Assembly (NCBI GenBank): GCA_022564295.1
Contig: JADFLR010000016.1
Location: 1 to 64,000 of the forward strand
Length of the DNA: 64,000 nucleotides
Direction of reading: 5' to 3'
Source: Bacteroidota bacterium
GTDB taxonomy: Bacteria; Bacteroidota; Ignavibacteria; Ignavibacteriales; Ignavibacteriaceae
Shown here: positions 9,266 through 19,418 of the stretch, piece by piece
Layout of the letters: every line of letters begins with the position of its first letter
How positions within the stretch are numbered: the first letter of the stretch is position 1
Made by a program: the position numbers and the translations under genes
Notes under the pieces: generated by a model
The model's input: only the letters and a program-made list of their open reading frames with translations
Database searches by the model: none
Told to the model about the DNA's origin: nothing

Positions 9266-10177
9266 ATGTTCTCACTTAACGAAATTTGCAAATGCATTTT
9301 TGCTGGATTTATTTGCCTGTTACTTTTTATTAACTGCTCAACTACAAATCAAACATTATATCTTCGGGAAGCTGAAGTTTATGGTCCCATAAGTCAGCCG
9401 CCGATTCATTTAACCGATAGTTCCGATACTCCCTCTGTAACCTTTTCCCCAAAATTCTCTTATAACACTAAAAAGACATTAATAGGTGATATAAGCCAGA
9501 GTGCAGGATTTTTTGGTTCCGATACTATCTTTGTTCCCTCAGAGAATAGTTTAACCTGGAACATGTCAACAGTGTATGCAGGACTTGATATTGATTTACT
9601 ACTTTCCAGGAGGTTTGCTATTTCACTCGGTGTAAATTATTCATCTCAAAGCAGCTTTGAGTCTTGGGGTGGTATAGTTGGAATTGGTTTTTTCGATTAT
9701 AATAAAGGATCCGCTTTCAGGTTTGACGTTGGTTTGAATATACAATCAATGCAATATGATGCGTACACTGTAGTTTCAAGTGTTACAACAGGGTTTTTTG
9801 GTGGAACCGATGAGTATATAGCGTTTTATAATGATGTGGGGAAATCAACAAGCTTTAATCCTTACGTCAATTTTACTTACAATACAGCATATAAATCCTG
9901 GCCTGTAAATCTGTTTATAAACGCAGGGTATAGCATCCAAACGTTATTTAATTTCGAACCGAGAACCTCATATTACGCTTTTGGTACTTTTACAGTCACA
10001 GATTTACGCGGAAACGCTACAGCAGGATTTTTCAATTTCACGCCCGGTATATATTTCTTTCTTGGTGAATCAAACAGGATACTATTTGGCTCACGGTTTT
10101 TTTTAGAAACACAAATTAACGGGGCTGATCCAACACTGTTTATTTTACCGATGATACAATTTGATTTTAGGTTGTAA
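9266..10177 (+). CDS. Lipoprotein with outer-membrane barrel-like domain, paralogue B
   Basis: A 303-residue protein. ATG 9266 is preferred because GAGGAG lies six nt upstream and it places a lipoprotein signal (FICLLLFINC) at the N-terminus; an upstream TTG at 9212 would add 18 residues before it. The domain order matches the gene at 8004: linker YLREAEVYGPISQPPIHLTDSS, then strands such as AGLDIDLLLSRRFAISLGVNYS, and a final IQFDFRL. The pair probably arose by tandem duplication. No enzymatic motif is visible. It is the last gene of the plus-strand envelope block and converges on pabB. Confidence 0.75.
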   Translation: MFSLNEICKCIFAGFICLLLFINCSTTNQTLYLREAEVYGPISQPPIHLTDSSDTPSVTFSPKFSYNTKKTLIGDISQSAGFFGSDTIFVPSENSLTWNMSTVYAGLDIDLLLSRRFAISLGVNYSSQSSFESWGGIVGIGFFDYNKGSAFRFDVGLNIQSMQYDAYTVVSSVTTGFFGGTDEYIAFYNDVGKSTSFNPYVNFTYNTAYKSWPVNLFINAGYSIQTLFNFEPRTSYYAFGTFTVTDLRGNATAGFFNFTPGIYFFLGESNRILFGSRFFLETQINGADPTLFILPMIQFDFRL

Positions 10178-10206
10178 TGTGCCTATACTTTTTCGAATGG
10201 AAATTC

Positions 10207-12042
10207 TCATGTAAACTCAACAAACTCATTTTGGTAATAAAGCTGATTTACGTTTATTTCCCCACGTACTGAATTTACCAGCTTAACTTCAGCTGCAGTA
10301 AGAAGATCATTAATAGTAATTATGGTTTCCTTCACATTTTCGTTAGTGTTTATAAAATAGTTGCGATAGATACCAGCAAGAATTCCGCTTGTTACTGGTG
10401 GAGTAAACCAAACATCTTCTTTTCTTACAAATATATTTGTGATTGCTCCTTCTGCAAGTTCTTTCTTTTCGTTAAAGAAAATAACATCAAAAAAACCTTC
10501 TGAATTATTTTTCTTGTATTCAGAATTATAAACTTCTCTGTTTGTTGTTTTAAAATATTGAAATGTGCTATCCGGGTTAATATATTTTTCAGAGATAATT
10601 ACTTTTAAAATATTTGGTAATTGTGAAAGATCTGAATAATCAAGTTTTAATTTTCCCCATTTATTTAATAAAAGTCTCATCCTATGTTTTCCTCTGGAAC
10701 AGTATTCGTATGCTGTGTTAATTAATTCTCTCCTAATTTTGTCTTGATCAATTCTAAAAAGAAAAAATTCTGCTGCTTTACTAATTCTGTTAATATGTTC
10801 TTCCAAAAATGAGATGTCACCATCCTGAACAAGCAATGTTTCTATTAGACTAAATGGTTTTGTTTGATTAGTAAGGAATTCACTTTTAAGAATAGTCTCA
10901 TTGTATTCCTTTTCCTGTTCACTGTCCCAAACAATACCGCTTCCCAAACCGACTTCTCCCCTTCCGGTTTCTTTTTCAATTTTTATTGTTCGGATTGCAA
11001 CATTAAAAACAGAGGACTCTTTACTCATCATTCCTATTGAACCGGTATAGATACGCCGTTCTTCTTCTTCGAGTTCATTTATAATTTCCATCGTTCTAAT
11101 TTTTGGGGCACCCGTTATTGAACCGCAGGGAAACATATTTTTTATAATTTCACTCAGACTAATTTCACTTTTCAGTTTACCTTTTATCGTACTAACCATC
11201 TGGAAAAGAGACTCATATTTTTCTATTCCGAATAATTCATCAACTTTCACAGTTCCATATTTACATATCTTTCCTAAATCGTTTCTTAGTAAATCAACAA
11301 TCATCAAATTTTCAGCACGGTTTTTTTCGCTTTTCTCAAGTTCAAAAGCTCTCAGTGCATCAGTTTGTAAATCCCTGCTTCTGCCTAAAGTTCCTTTCAT
11401 CGGTTTTGTAGTTATTTTATTGTTGGTTGTACTAAAGAATAGTTCCGGCGATAGTGAAATTATAAAGTTATTTTCATTGTTAATGAATGCGGAATATTCC
11501 GCAGATTGATTGAACAGCAGGTTCTTAAAAAACGAAGCATACGAACCGGAAAAAATGAATTTTCCTTTTACTGTATAATTAACCTGGTAAGTATCTCCTT
11601 CCGAGATGTATTGTTTTATTTTCTTTATATCATTAAAAAATTTTGTTCGCGAGGTGTTTAATTTATATTCGGAAACCGAAAATGATTCACTATCATTTTC
11701 ACAAAATTCAATTTTAGATGATTTTATTTTCTTAACATCTTTTTCATCAAAAAAGAAAAACTGCATAAGTTTTCGTTCCTGTGAAGGTAAGAGTTTCTCC
11801 AATTTATTTTCTAAAAGATAACCAGCTTCGTAATCAATCAAACAATAACCTACCAATCCTTTCTCTAAATATTTATTAACTAACAGCAACGCATTATCAA
11901 TATCGTTTTTATTATAAACCGGAATAATTTCTCTCGGCTCCATGAAGATATATGAGCTGCTTTTAGAATAAATGGAAGGTGTATAGAAAAATGCCGAATA
12001 AGGATTATCAGAAATCTGTTTTATTATATTATCAAAATTCAT
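10207..12042 (-). CDS. pabB: Aminodeoxychorismate synthase component I fused to class IV aminotransferase-type ADC lyase
   Basis: A 611-residue fusion for p-aminobenzoate (folate) synthesis. Residues about 1-390 are the chorismate-binding PabB module: KQYISEGDTYQVNYT, KPMKGTLGRSRD, VDLLRNDLGKICKYGTV, CGSITGAPKIRT (about 305) and GSGIVWDSEQEKEYNE. Residues about 395-611 are a PLP fold-type IV module like PabC (IETLLVQDGDISFLEEHI; EGAITNIFV; TPPVTSGILAGIYR). The Lys in YFKTTNREVY (about 495) is the likely PLP lysine. Together they convert chorismate and ammonia to aminodeoxychorismate and then PABA plus pyruvate. The glutaminase PabA is not in the window. The arrangement PabB-PabC is a common fusion in this phylum. 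Confidence 0.93.
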   Translation of the reverse strand: MNFDNIIKQISDNPYSAFFYTPSIYSKSSSYIFMEPREIIPVYNKNDIDNALLLVNKYLEKGLVGYCLIDYEAGYLLENKLEKLLPSQERKLMQFFFFDEKDVKKIKSSKIEFCENDSESFSVSEYKLNTSRTKFFNDIKKIKQYISEGDTYQVNYTVKGKFIFSGSYASFFKNLLFNQSAEYSAFINNENNFIISLSPELFFSTTNNKITTKPMKGTLGRSRDLQTDALRAFELEKSEKNRAENLMIVDLLRNDLGKICKYGTVKVDELFGIEKYESLFQMVSTIKGKLKSEISLSEIIKNMFPCGSITGAPKIRTMEIINELEEEERRIYTGSIGMMSKESSVFNVAIRTIKIEKETGRGEVGLGSGIVWDSEQEKEYNETILKSEFLTNQTKPFSLIETLLVQDGDISFLEEHINRISKAAEFFLFRIDQDKIRRELINTAYEYCSRGKHRMRLLLNKWGKLKLDYSDLSQLPNILKVIISEKYINPDSTFQYFKTTNREVYNSEYKKNNSEGFFDVIFFNEKKELAEGAITNIFVRKEDVWFTPPVTSGILAGIYRNYFINTNENVKETIITINDLLTAAEVKLVNSVRGEINVNQLYYQNEFVEFT

Positions 12043-12218
12043 AGACCTGCAGAAAAAAAATTAAGAATGGAGATTAATAATAGTTAAATTTAACAATTCT
12101 TATTAATCCTTCTCTCTTATCCGACCTGCTTATTTTAGGTTATTTTTTATAGACTTTTTGTTTACTGTTAAAGTGCACAGGATACAATCCTGAGCGAAAG
12201 ATATATAATATTAATTCC

Positions 12219-13823
12219 TTATGAAGGATTGTTCTTTATGCTTTCCATCGTATCTCTTAAAACGCCGAGCGATCTTTGACTTAGGATATCAATCTTTATT
12301 AATCCTAAATCTTCAATTGAGTACATATCGGGTTGTGTAACGATTAAACCCAACCCTTTATTTTTTGCATATTCCAGCGCAACGTAATCAGTAATTTTAG
12401 TTGGTGTGATAACGATGCCTCCCGGATGAATACTTAAATGACGCGGGAATCCGGCAATCTTTGAGGCAATATCTGCTATGGTTTTCCAGGGTTCCATGTT
12501 AAAATTCAATCCTTTTGATTCCGGAAACAGCTTTGATAAATTAGGAAGATTTTTTGCGCTCGTCCATGGAATTCTTCTGCTGACACTTGATATTTCAGTA
12601 TTTGTAAATCCAAAAGCTTTGGCAGTTTCGCGGAATGCAGACCTTGCCCTGAATGTTACCGTTGTTGAAATCATCGCAACATTTTCATACCCATATTTTT
12701 CAAAAATGTATTTTATTATTTCGTCTCTTTCTTTCCAGGAAAAATCAATATCAAAATCAGGCGGAGAGCTCCTGGCTTTATTTAAGAACCGTTCGAAGTA
12801 CAGGTTTTGCTCTATCGGGTCTATCTGTGTTATACCCAAACAATATGCAGCCAGACTATTAGCAGCCGATCCCCTTCCGATAGTTAGCATCCCCCTTCTC
12901 TTTGCTTCATTTACAATATCCCAAACAATTAAAAAGTAATCACAAAATCCCATTTCTTTTATAACAGAGAGCTCCATCTCTAATCTGTTTTTTATCTTAT
13001 CTGTAATTTTAGCATACTTTAGGTTCATCCCTTTAAAAGATTCTTTCCATAAACGTGATTCGGAAGTTTCTCCCTGCGGTAATGAATAGAAGGGGAATTT
13101 ATACTCATTTAGTTTAATATCTGCATTGCAATTCTCTGCAATATATTCCGAAGCAATTAGCGTATCCGGCAGCGATGCCCATTTTTTTTCTATTAATTTC
13201 GGATTTTTAAAATAAAATTCTTCATCAACAAGATCTTCTTCCGTTAAGTTATCAATGCTTGCATTTAAACTAATTGAAGTAACTGTTTTATGAATTTCAT
13301 ATTCTTCAGGATTCAAAACAAAAACAGGATTTGCAGCAACCATTTTTATGCCATTGCTTTCAGCAAATTCAAACCTTTTTCTGTTGTTTGATCTCTCTTT
13401 TTTTGTGGTGATTAGTTCGAGATAAAAATCATTTTTTGGATGAACTGAATTTGCAATTTCTATTGATGGTGAAATAATAAACAGGTTCGGTAAATTATTC
13501 TCAAGGGTTTTTATTAATGAAAAGTCATCATTCAGTTTACGCGCAGTAATTATTTTACAAATATCTCTGTAACCTTTATTGTTTTTTGCTAAGAGTATAG
13601 CATAAAGGTTGTCATCCTGTGTATCGGTTATCGTAGTGCCGATAATTGGTTTAATTTTATTTTCCTTTGCGTGTTTTACAAATTGAATAACACCCTGCAT
13701 TGAATTAGTGTCAGTGATTGCAATTACTTTTAAATTATATTCAACTGCCTTACTAATTAATTTTTCCGGTGATGTTGTACCTTTGAGAAGTGTAAAATAA
13801 CTGTGAATATGCAGTGGGATCAT
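12219..13823 (-). CDS. DNA polymerase III alpha-like protein, C-terminally truncated
   Basis: A 534-residue DnaE homologue. Residues 1 to about 210 are the PHP domain (MIPLHIHSYFTLLKGT, AITDTNSMQGV). The C-family polymerase core follows, with GRGSAANSLAAYCLGIT and both catalytic Asp of PDFDIDF (about 354-357), and the third Asp in KIDILSQRSLGVL (about 514). The frame stops 20 residues later. Bacterial DnaE/DnaE2 proteins are usually about 1000 residues or more, so the rest of the fingers, the HhH, beta-clamp-binding, OB and tau regions are absent. The 176 nt before pabB show no continuing homology in any frame that I can see. Probably a truncated paralogue, possibly still a PHP-containing protein; the main replicative DnaE must be elsewhere. 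Confidence 0.8.
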   Translation of the reverse strand: MIPLHIHSYFTLLKGTTSPEKLISKAVEYNLKVIAITDTNSMQGVIQFVKHAKENKIKPIIGTTITDTQDDNLYAILLAKNNKGYRDICKIITARKLNDDFSLIKTLENNLPNLFIISPSIEIANSVHPKNDFYLELITTKKERSNNRKRFEFAESNGIKMVAANPVFVLNPEEYEIHKTVTSISLNASIDNLTEEDLVDEEFYFKNPKLIEKKWASLPDTLIASEYIAENCNADIKLNEYKFPFYSLPQGETSESRLWKESFKGMNLKYAKITDKIKNRLEMELSVIKEMGFCDYFLIVWDIVNEAKRRGMLTIGRGSAANSLAAYCLGITQIDPIEQNLYFERFLNKARSSPPDFDIDFSWKERDEIIKYIFEKYGYENVAMISTTVTFRARSAFRETAKAFGFTNTEISSVSRRIPWTSAKNLPNLSKLFPESKGLNFNMEPWKTIADIASKIAGFPRHLSIHPGGIVITPTKITDYVALEYAKNKGLGLIVTQPDMYSIEDLGLIKIDILSQRSLGVLRDTMESIKNNPS

Positions 13824-13907
13824 TATTAAATATATTTTTATGAAAATTAAGTGAAGGAAATCTAATTATAAAGGAGATTAAATTGCATTAGATGAGAAAA
13901 ACTAAAA

Positions 13908-15182
13908 CTATTTTATTGCTTTGTCGGCAATATCCCTTCGGTAATACATATTTGTGAAATGGATTTTATCCAATGCTTCGTATGCTAACTTTTTAGCTTT
14001 TTGCAAATCATTTTCTTCTAATACCGAAGTAACTGCTAGAACTCTACCCCCGTTGGTTAAAATTTTTCCATTATCTTCTTTGGTTCCGGCATGAAATACA
14101 ATTGTGCTTTCAGGTATTTCATCCAAACCAAAAATTTCCAATCCTTTTTGATATTGACCAGGATAACCTAAAGAAGCAGCAACAACACAAACAGCCGAAC
14201 CGGCATTATACTGAATACTATCTTTATCAAGATTACCTTCAGCGGCTGAATAAAGTAATTTTAAAAAGTCTCCCTTCAGCAAAGGAAGAACAGCCTGAGT
14301 TTCGGGGTCGCCAAACCTGCAATTAAACTCAATAACTTTTACTCCGTCCGACGTTAGTATTAACCCTGCGTATAAACAACCGATAAAAGGTTTACTTTCG
14401 GCTTTTAATGCTTGCAATGTGGGAGCAATAATTTTTATAGAAATTTCATTCAACAATTGAGTTGTTACAACAGGAGCCGGAGCATACGCACCCATTCCGC
14501 CTGTATTTTTTCCTGTATCGTTATCACCAATCCTTTTATGGTCTTGCGATGCAGGTAAACAAATAAAATTATTTCCATCAGATATTGCGAAAACCGATAC
14601 TTCCTCACCTTCCAAAAATTCTTCTATTAAAATTTTATCGCCTGATTTGCCAAATATTCTATCAATAAAAAATGATTTCAGTGCAGCTTCCGCTTCTTCA
14701 GCATTGTTACAAATAACTACACCTTTACCTGCCGCAAGCCCATCGGCTTTAATTACACAGGGATATTTTTTTTGTTTGATGAAATCGTTTGCCTTATCAT
14801 ACATAGATAAATTAAACTCAATATATTTTGCGGTGGGCACACCTGCAGAAATCATTAAATTTTTAGCAAATGTTTTATGCGCTTCAATTTCGGATGCGGC
14901 GGAATCAGGACCAAAAACTAAAATATCGTTTGCCCTCAATTCATCTGCTAAACCATTAACGAGCTGCTGTTCAGGACCAATTACAACAAGATCAATTTCT
15001 TTTTCGTTACAGAAATTGAGAATCTCGGCATTATTATTTATATCTAAATTTACATTTTCTCCTATTTGTGCAGTACCAGGATTTCCTGGAATTATGTAAA
15101 GTTTTTTCAACATCTCACTTTCACTTATCTTCAAAGCAAGTGCATGTTCTCTTCCTCCGGAACCGATTACAGCTACCTTCAT
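13908..15182 (-). CDS. purD: Phosphoribosylamine--glycine ligase
   Basis: A 424-residue ATP-grasp enzyme, normal full length, that joins glycine to 5-phosphoribosylamine in step two of purine synthesis. The N-domain begins KVAVIGSGGREHALA. The ATP-grasp core has KADGLAAGKGVVICN, IEEFLEGEEVSVFAISDG, the QDHKRIGDNDTGKNTGGMGAYAP signature and VIEFNCRFGDPETQ metal/ATP loop. The C-terminal cap ends FTNMYYRRDIADKA. Its start overlaps the stop of the glycosyltransferase gene by 4 nt, so the two are translationally coupled. GuaB, another purine enzyme, is just upstream in the same direction. Confidence 0.97.
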   Translation of the reverse strand: MKVAVIGSGGREHALALKISESEMLKKLYIIPGNPGTAQIGENVNLDINNNAEILNFCNEKEIDLVVIGPEQQLVNGLADELRANDILVFGPDSAASEIEAHKTFAKNLMISAGVPTAKYIEFNLSMYDKANDFIKQKKYPCVIKADGLAAGKGVVICNNAEEAEAALKSFFIDRIFGKSGDKILIEEFLEGEEVSVFAISDGNNFICLPASQDHKRIGDNDTGKNTGGMGAYAPAPVVTTQLLNEISIKIIAPTLQALKAESKPFIGCLYAGLILTSDGVKVIEFNCRFGDPETQAVLPLLKGDFLKLLYSAAEGNLDKDSIQYNAGSAVCVVAASLGYPGQYQKGLEIFGLDEIPESTIVFHAGTKEDNGKILTNGGRVLAVTSVLEENDLQKAKKLAYEALDKIHFTNMYYRRDIADKAIK

Positions 15183-16465
15183 TGAATATCTGCCTTAACT
15201 AAAAACTGAAATTCTTTTGTTAATTTTTCTGTCAGATAATCTCTTCTGAAATTGGTAAGAAACTCATCATCAACAGATGCAAAATTTCCGGCTTTAAAAT
15301 CATCGTAAACTTTTAATATTGTTTTCTTAATGTCATTCACATCTTGCGGTTCGCAAATATACGAGGCAGGATAATCCTGAACAGCTAATTTAGCAGCACC
15401 ATCAGGAACACAGGCAATAATCGGTTTCATTGCTCCAATGTATTCATAAACTTTCCCGGGAAGAATCGCATCAATATTCTTTCGTTTGCCAACCATCATC
15501 CACAATACATCCGAACTTAATAGTTTTGAAACAGCATCTTTGTGATCGACATAGCCATGATCAAAAACAAATTCCTGAAGTTTTAATTTTCTAACCAACC
15601 GCTGATTTTCTTTTCTTAAAAATCCAACAAAATGCAGCTCAATATTCTTTGCAATTTCAGGCTGTTCAATACTTATTTCTTTAAAAGCTTCTAAAAAATA
15701 TTTAGGAGTGTTGTAAACCATAAATATTCCGGAATAAGTTAAAATCATCCTGTTGTTATGTTTGGGAATTATCTTTGCTTTTTCAAAATCTTCCGGGTCA
15801 AATCCATGAGTAATTATAACTACATCGTTAAACGTTAGAAACGGGTATTGATTAATTATTTTTTCTTTAATTTTTCTGTTTGTTACAATTATTCTATCGG
15901 CTGCTTTTAAAACATTATATTCCATTTTTTTATGAAGCGAGCGATGAATAGGAGTTGGATAAAACGCAAAGTAGCTATCGTACCATAAATCTCTGTAATC
16001 AACTATTAGCGGAATATTATGTTTCTTTTTAATCTGGCTGAAGACGTGCATCGCAGAAAACGGAGGACCTGTAACAAAGATTGCATCGAAATTTTCATTT
16101 TTCAATAATTCTTCTGCTTTAGAGAATGCTTTCTTTGACCATGAAATTTTATTGTCAGGAATAAAAAATGTTTGGCTAAGTTTGTTAAATATTTTTCTGA
16201 ATATTTCCCTTGGAAGTTTTATAGTTCCGTATTTAGATAATCTTGAATTAGGGTCTCCCCCTTCAGTTCTGATAATGCGGATATCAGCCTTATTAAGATC
16301 TTCGGATAGAGAATCATCGTGAGCAAAATATCCAACTTCGCCGGCAGTGATTACAGTTGGCTCCCAATTATAATTTTTCATGTATTTTATAAACTTTAGG
16401 GTACGCTGCACACCGCTTAAACCCATAGGCGGAAAATAATATGCTATTACAAGAACTTTGAACAT
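15179..16465 (-). CDS. Glycosyltransferase, GT4-like
   Basis: A 428-residue cytoplasmic glycosyltransferase with two Rossmann domains (GT-B fold). The N-terminal VLVIAYYFPPMGLSGVQRTLKFIKYM has the typical PPxGG-like acceptor loop. The C-terminal domain has ILTYSGIFMVYNTPKYFLEAF, FVFDHGYVDHKDAVSKLLSSDVLWMM and the donor site LPGKVYEYIGAMKPIIACVPDG. Sugar donor and acceptor cannot be told from sequence; cell-surface polysaccharide or protein glycosylation is likely. It overlaps purD by 4 nt and follows guaB by 34 nt, so it is probably co-transcribed with purine genes. Confidence 0.88.
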   Translation of the reverse strand: MFKVLVIAYYFPPMGLSGVQRTLKFIKYMKNYNWEPTVITAGEVGYFAHDDSLSEDLNKADIRIIRTEGGDPNSRLSKYGTIKLPREIFRKIFNKLSQTFFIPDNKISWSKKAFSKAEELLKNENFDAIFVTGPPFSAMHVFSQIKKKHNIPLIVDYRDLWYDSYFAFYPTPIHRSLHKKMEYNVLKAADRIIVTNRKIKEKIINQYPFLTFNDVVIITHGFDPEDFEKAKIIPKHNNRMILTYSGIFMVYNTPKYFLEAFKEISIEQPEIAKNIELHFVGFLRKENQRLVRKLKLQEFVFDHGYVDHKDAVSKLLSSDVLWMMVGKRKNIDAILPGKVYEYIGAMKPIIACVPDGAAKLAVQDYPASYICEPQDVNDIKKTILKVYDDFKAGNFASVDDEFLTNFRRDYLTEKLTKEFQFLVKADIQ

Positions 16466-16499
16466 TAATAGTAACTTGCCTCCAATAAAATTTTATCCC

Positions 16500-17963
16500 T
16501 TATATATGATAGTTTGGTGCTTCTTTTGTAATAATGACATCGTGTGGATGGCTTTCCTTTAATCCGGCAGAAGTGATTTTTATAAACTTAACTTTTTCCC
16601 GAAGTTCTTTAATATTTTTTGTACCACAGTAACCCATAGCTGCTCTTAACCCGCCAACTAATTGGTAAATGGTATCTTCAAGATTCCCTTTATATGGAAC
16701 CCTGCCTTCTACGCCTTCCGGTACTAACTTAGCAATATCATCTTCAGCATCCTGAAAATATCTGTCACTGCTTCCTTTTCTCATTGCATTTAGTGAGCCC
16801 ATTCCACGATATGATTTAAAACTTCTTCCTTCAAAAAGGATTTTTTCACCGGGACTTTCTTCAACACCGGCAAAAAACCCGCCTATCATTACAGTATATG
16901 CTCCCACCGCAATTGCTTTGGGAATATCTCCTGTCTGCTTGATTCCCCCATCTGCAATTACAGGGATTCCACTATTTTTAACTGCCCTAAATACTTCCGA
17001 AATAGCAGTAATTTGAGGAACACCAACTCCTGCCACAACTCTTGTAGTACATATTGAACCGGGTCCTATACCAACTTTTATAGCATCGACTTTGCAATCT
17101 AATAAATCAAGTGCTGCATCATAAGTTCCTATATTTCCAGCAATTATCTGTTCATATTTAAACTTTTTTCTTGTCTCCCTAATAATTTTAAGTACACCAG
17201 TTGAGTGACCATGAGCAGAATCAATTACAATTGCATCAGCACCTGCTTTTGAAAGCGCTTCGATCCTATCTAAAGTATCTTCCGTGATCCCAACTGCTGC
17301 CCCCACTCTTAATCTTCCATGTTCATCTTTACTTGCATTGGGATATTTTTTCTTTTTCATTATATCTTTAAAAGTTATTAAGCCATTAAGAATCCCTTTA
17401 TTATCTACTACAGGTAGTTTTTCAATTTTATATTTTTGAAGTATCTTTTCCGCTTTATCTAAAGTTGTGCCTTTAGGAGCAGTAATTAAATTTTCTTTTG
17501 TCATCAAATCAGCAACTTTAAGATTCACATTCGGTTCAAATCTTAAATCTCTGTTAGTAAGAATTCCAACCAATTTGTGTGCTAAATTTACAACAGGAAT
17601 GCCTGACACACTATATTTCTTCATCAGGTATAATGCATCATTAATGGTTTTTTCAGGTGTGAGTGTAATCGGATCTTGTATCATTCCGCTTTCTGATCTT
17701 TTCACGCGAACTACTTCATCACACTGTTTTTCTATACTCATGTTTTTATGAAGTATTCCCATTCCACCTTCACGTGCTATTGCTATTGCCAATTTCGATT
17801 CAGTAACTGTATCCATCGCTGCAGATATTATAGGAATGTTCAACTTTATATCGGGAGTTAACAATGTTGTTAAATCAACATCGCGTGGTAAGACATGAGA
17901 CTTGCCAGGAATTAAAAGCACATCATCGAAGGTTAAGCCTTCTTGCATATTTCTTAAATTCAT
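16500..17963 (-). CDS. guaB: Inosine-5'-monophosphate dehydrogenase
   Basis: A 487-residue enzyme, full length, oxidising IMP to XMP with NAD+ at the guanine branch of purine synthesis. The catalytic TIM barrel starts [23 protein letters not shown]. Two CBS domains sit at about 93-205 ([38 protein letters not shown]). The active-site loop [15 protein letters not shown] holds the catalytic Cys near residue 305. The flap [18 protein letters not shown] and a C-terminal [16 protein letters not shown] are present. It lies upstream of the glycosyltransferase and purD in the same direction. Confidence 0.97.
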   Translation of the reverse strand: MNLRNMQEGLTFDDVLLIPGKSHVLPRDVDLTTLLTPDIKLNIPIISAAMDTVTESKLAIAIAREGGMGILHKNMSIEKQCDEVVRVKRSESGMIQDPITLTPEKTINDALYLMKKYSVSGIPVVNLAHKLVGILTNRDLRFEPNVNLKVADLMTKENLITAPKGTTLDKAEKILQKYKIEKLPVVDNKGILNGLITFKDIMKKKKYPNASKDEHGRLRVGAAVGITEDTLDRIEALSKAGADAIVIDSAHGHSTGVLKIIRETRKKFKYEQIIAGNIGTYDAALDLLDCKVDAIKVGIGPGSICTTRVVAGVGVPQITAISEVFRAVKNSGIPVIADGGIKQTGDIPKAIAVGAYTVMIGGFFAGVEESPGEKILFEGRSFKSYRGMGSLNAMRKGSSDRYFQDAEDDIAKLVPEGVEGRVPYKGNLEDTIYQLVGGLRAAMGYCGTKNIKELREKVKFIKITSAGLKESHPHDVIITKEAPNYHI

Positions 17964-18003
17964 AATTTATAGATATAAAATTAAATCAAACTATCTTTAA
18001 AAA

Positions 18004-19173
18004 TCATTCAAATGCAGAAATACCGGTTATGTTTTCGCCAATAATAAGCGTATGCATTTCGTGCGTACCTTCATAGGTTTTCACAGATTCCAAATTTGCG
18101 GCATGACGCATAACCGGGTATTCATCTGTTATTCCGTTAGCACCCAAAATTTCCCGGGAAATATGAGCCATCTCCAAAGCTTTTTCACAGTTATTTCTTT
18201 TAGCAAGTGAAACCTGATAATGCTTTGCATTACCTTTATCCTTCAATCTACCCAACTGCAAATTTAACAATTGTGCTTTTGTTATTTCGGAAATCATATA
18301 AACCAGTTTATCCTGTGTTAACTGATAAGCTGCAATTGGTTTACTGAATTGTATTCTCGTTTTTGCATAACTTAAAGCTGTATCGTAACAAGTCATCATC
18401 GAACCGACCACTCCCCAGGCAATGCTATATCTTGCCTGGTTTAAACACATCAAAGCATTTTTTAATCCTTCTGTTTTCGGAAGAAGGTTTTCTTCGGGAA
18501 TAAAAACATTATCAAAAATTAATTCGGAAGTTACAGAAGCTCGCAGAGAATGTTTCCCTTTCATCTCAGGAGCTGAGAAACCTTTAAATTCTTTTTCAAC
18601 TAAAAATCCTCTAACCGCACCTCCTAACTTTGCCCAAACAACTGCAACATCTGCAATAGTTCCATTTGTTATCCACATTTTAGCACCGTTCAGATGGAAT
18701 CCGCCGTCAACTTTTTCAGCTTTGGTTAGCATACCTCCGGGATTTGATCCATAATCTGGTTCGGTCAATCCAAAGCAGCCAATCTTTTCACCTTTGCCTA
18801 AAAGCGGGAGCCACTTGTTTTTTTGTTCATCGCTTCCGAAAACGAAAATAGGATACATCACCAAAGAACTTTGTACGGAAACAAAACTCCTTATTCCGCT
18901 GTCACCTCTTTCCAACTCTTGGTTTATCAATCCGTACGAAACATAATTTAAGTTAGCACAACTATATTTTTCCGGAAATGTTATACCCAGCAAACCTAAT
19001 TCAGCCATCTTCGGGACAAGTTCAATCGGAAAGGTTCCGTTGCGGTAATGTGTTTCAATAACCGGAATAATTTCTTTAGAAACAAATTCGCGAACAGAGT
19101 TTCGTATCAGTACTTCTTCTTCGCTAAGAAGTGATTCTACATCAAAATAATCAGCACCCTCAAACATATTCAT
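18004..19173 (-). CDS. gcdH: Acyl-CoA dehydrogenase, glutaryl-CoA dehydrogenase type
   Basis: A 389-residue flavoprotein of the acyl-CoA dehydrogenase family. It matches the glutaryl-CoA dehydrogenase subgroup: SVQSSLVMYPIFVFGSDEQKNKWLP, IGCFGLTEPDYGSNPGGM, KMWITNGTIADVAVVWAK, and MRHAANLESVKTYEGTHEMH near the C-terminus. The Glu in YEGTHE (about 368) is the expected catalytic base. Substrate is likely glutaryl-CoA (lysine/tryptophan degradation), giving crotonyl-CoA and CO2; a related short acyl-CoA cannot be excluded. Adjacent start codons at 19173 and 19167 are both possible. No electron-transfer flavoprotein gene is nearby. Confidence 0.9.
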   Translation of the reverse strand: MNMFEGADYFDVESLLSEEEVLIRNSVREFVSKEIIPVIETHYRNGTFPIELVPKMAELGLLGITFPEKYSCANLNYVSYGLINQELERGDSGIRSFVSVQSSLVMYPIFVFGSDEQKNKWLPLLGKGEKIGCFGLTEPDYGSNPGGMLTKAEKVDGGFHLNGAKMWITNGTIADVAVVWAKLGGAVRGFLVEKEFKGFSAPEMKGKHSLRASVTSELIFDNVFIPEENLLPKTEGLKNALMCLNQARYSIAWGVVGSMMTCYDTALSYAKTRIQFSKPIAAYQLTQDKLVYMISEITKAQLLNLQLGRLKDKGNAKHYQVSLAKRNNCEKALEMAHISREILGANGITDEYPVMRHAANLESVKTYEGTHEMHTLIIGENITGISAFE

Positions 19174-19418
19174 ATCAATATATTGATAAAATTTTAAGTA
19201 GTAAATTTATTAAAAGAACGTTTGATAATCAATTAATAAGGTTAGTATTGGATGAATTAAATGATTTATTATTATACAGATTCGACTTGCAATTACGAAA
19301 AATTTGTGAGAAGATGTAATGAGCAATAAATCGAAAATTAATTGATGAAATAATTAAGTGGGGGAATACACTTTAATCTTAACTGTTCTTTCTATAAAAT
19401 ATTAATTCTGATTATTTC

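Noticed and set aside
12478-12939. 153-codon plus-strand frame opposite the DnaE-like gene
   Set aside because: It is antisense to conserved polymerase sequence, has no ribosome site and no domain pattern.
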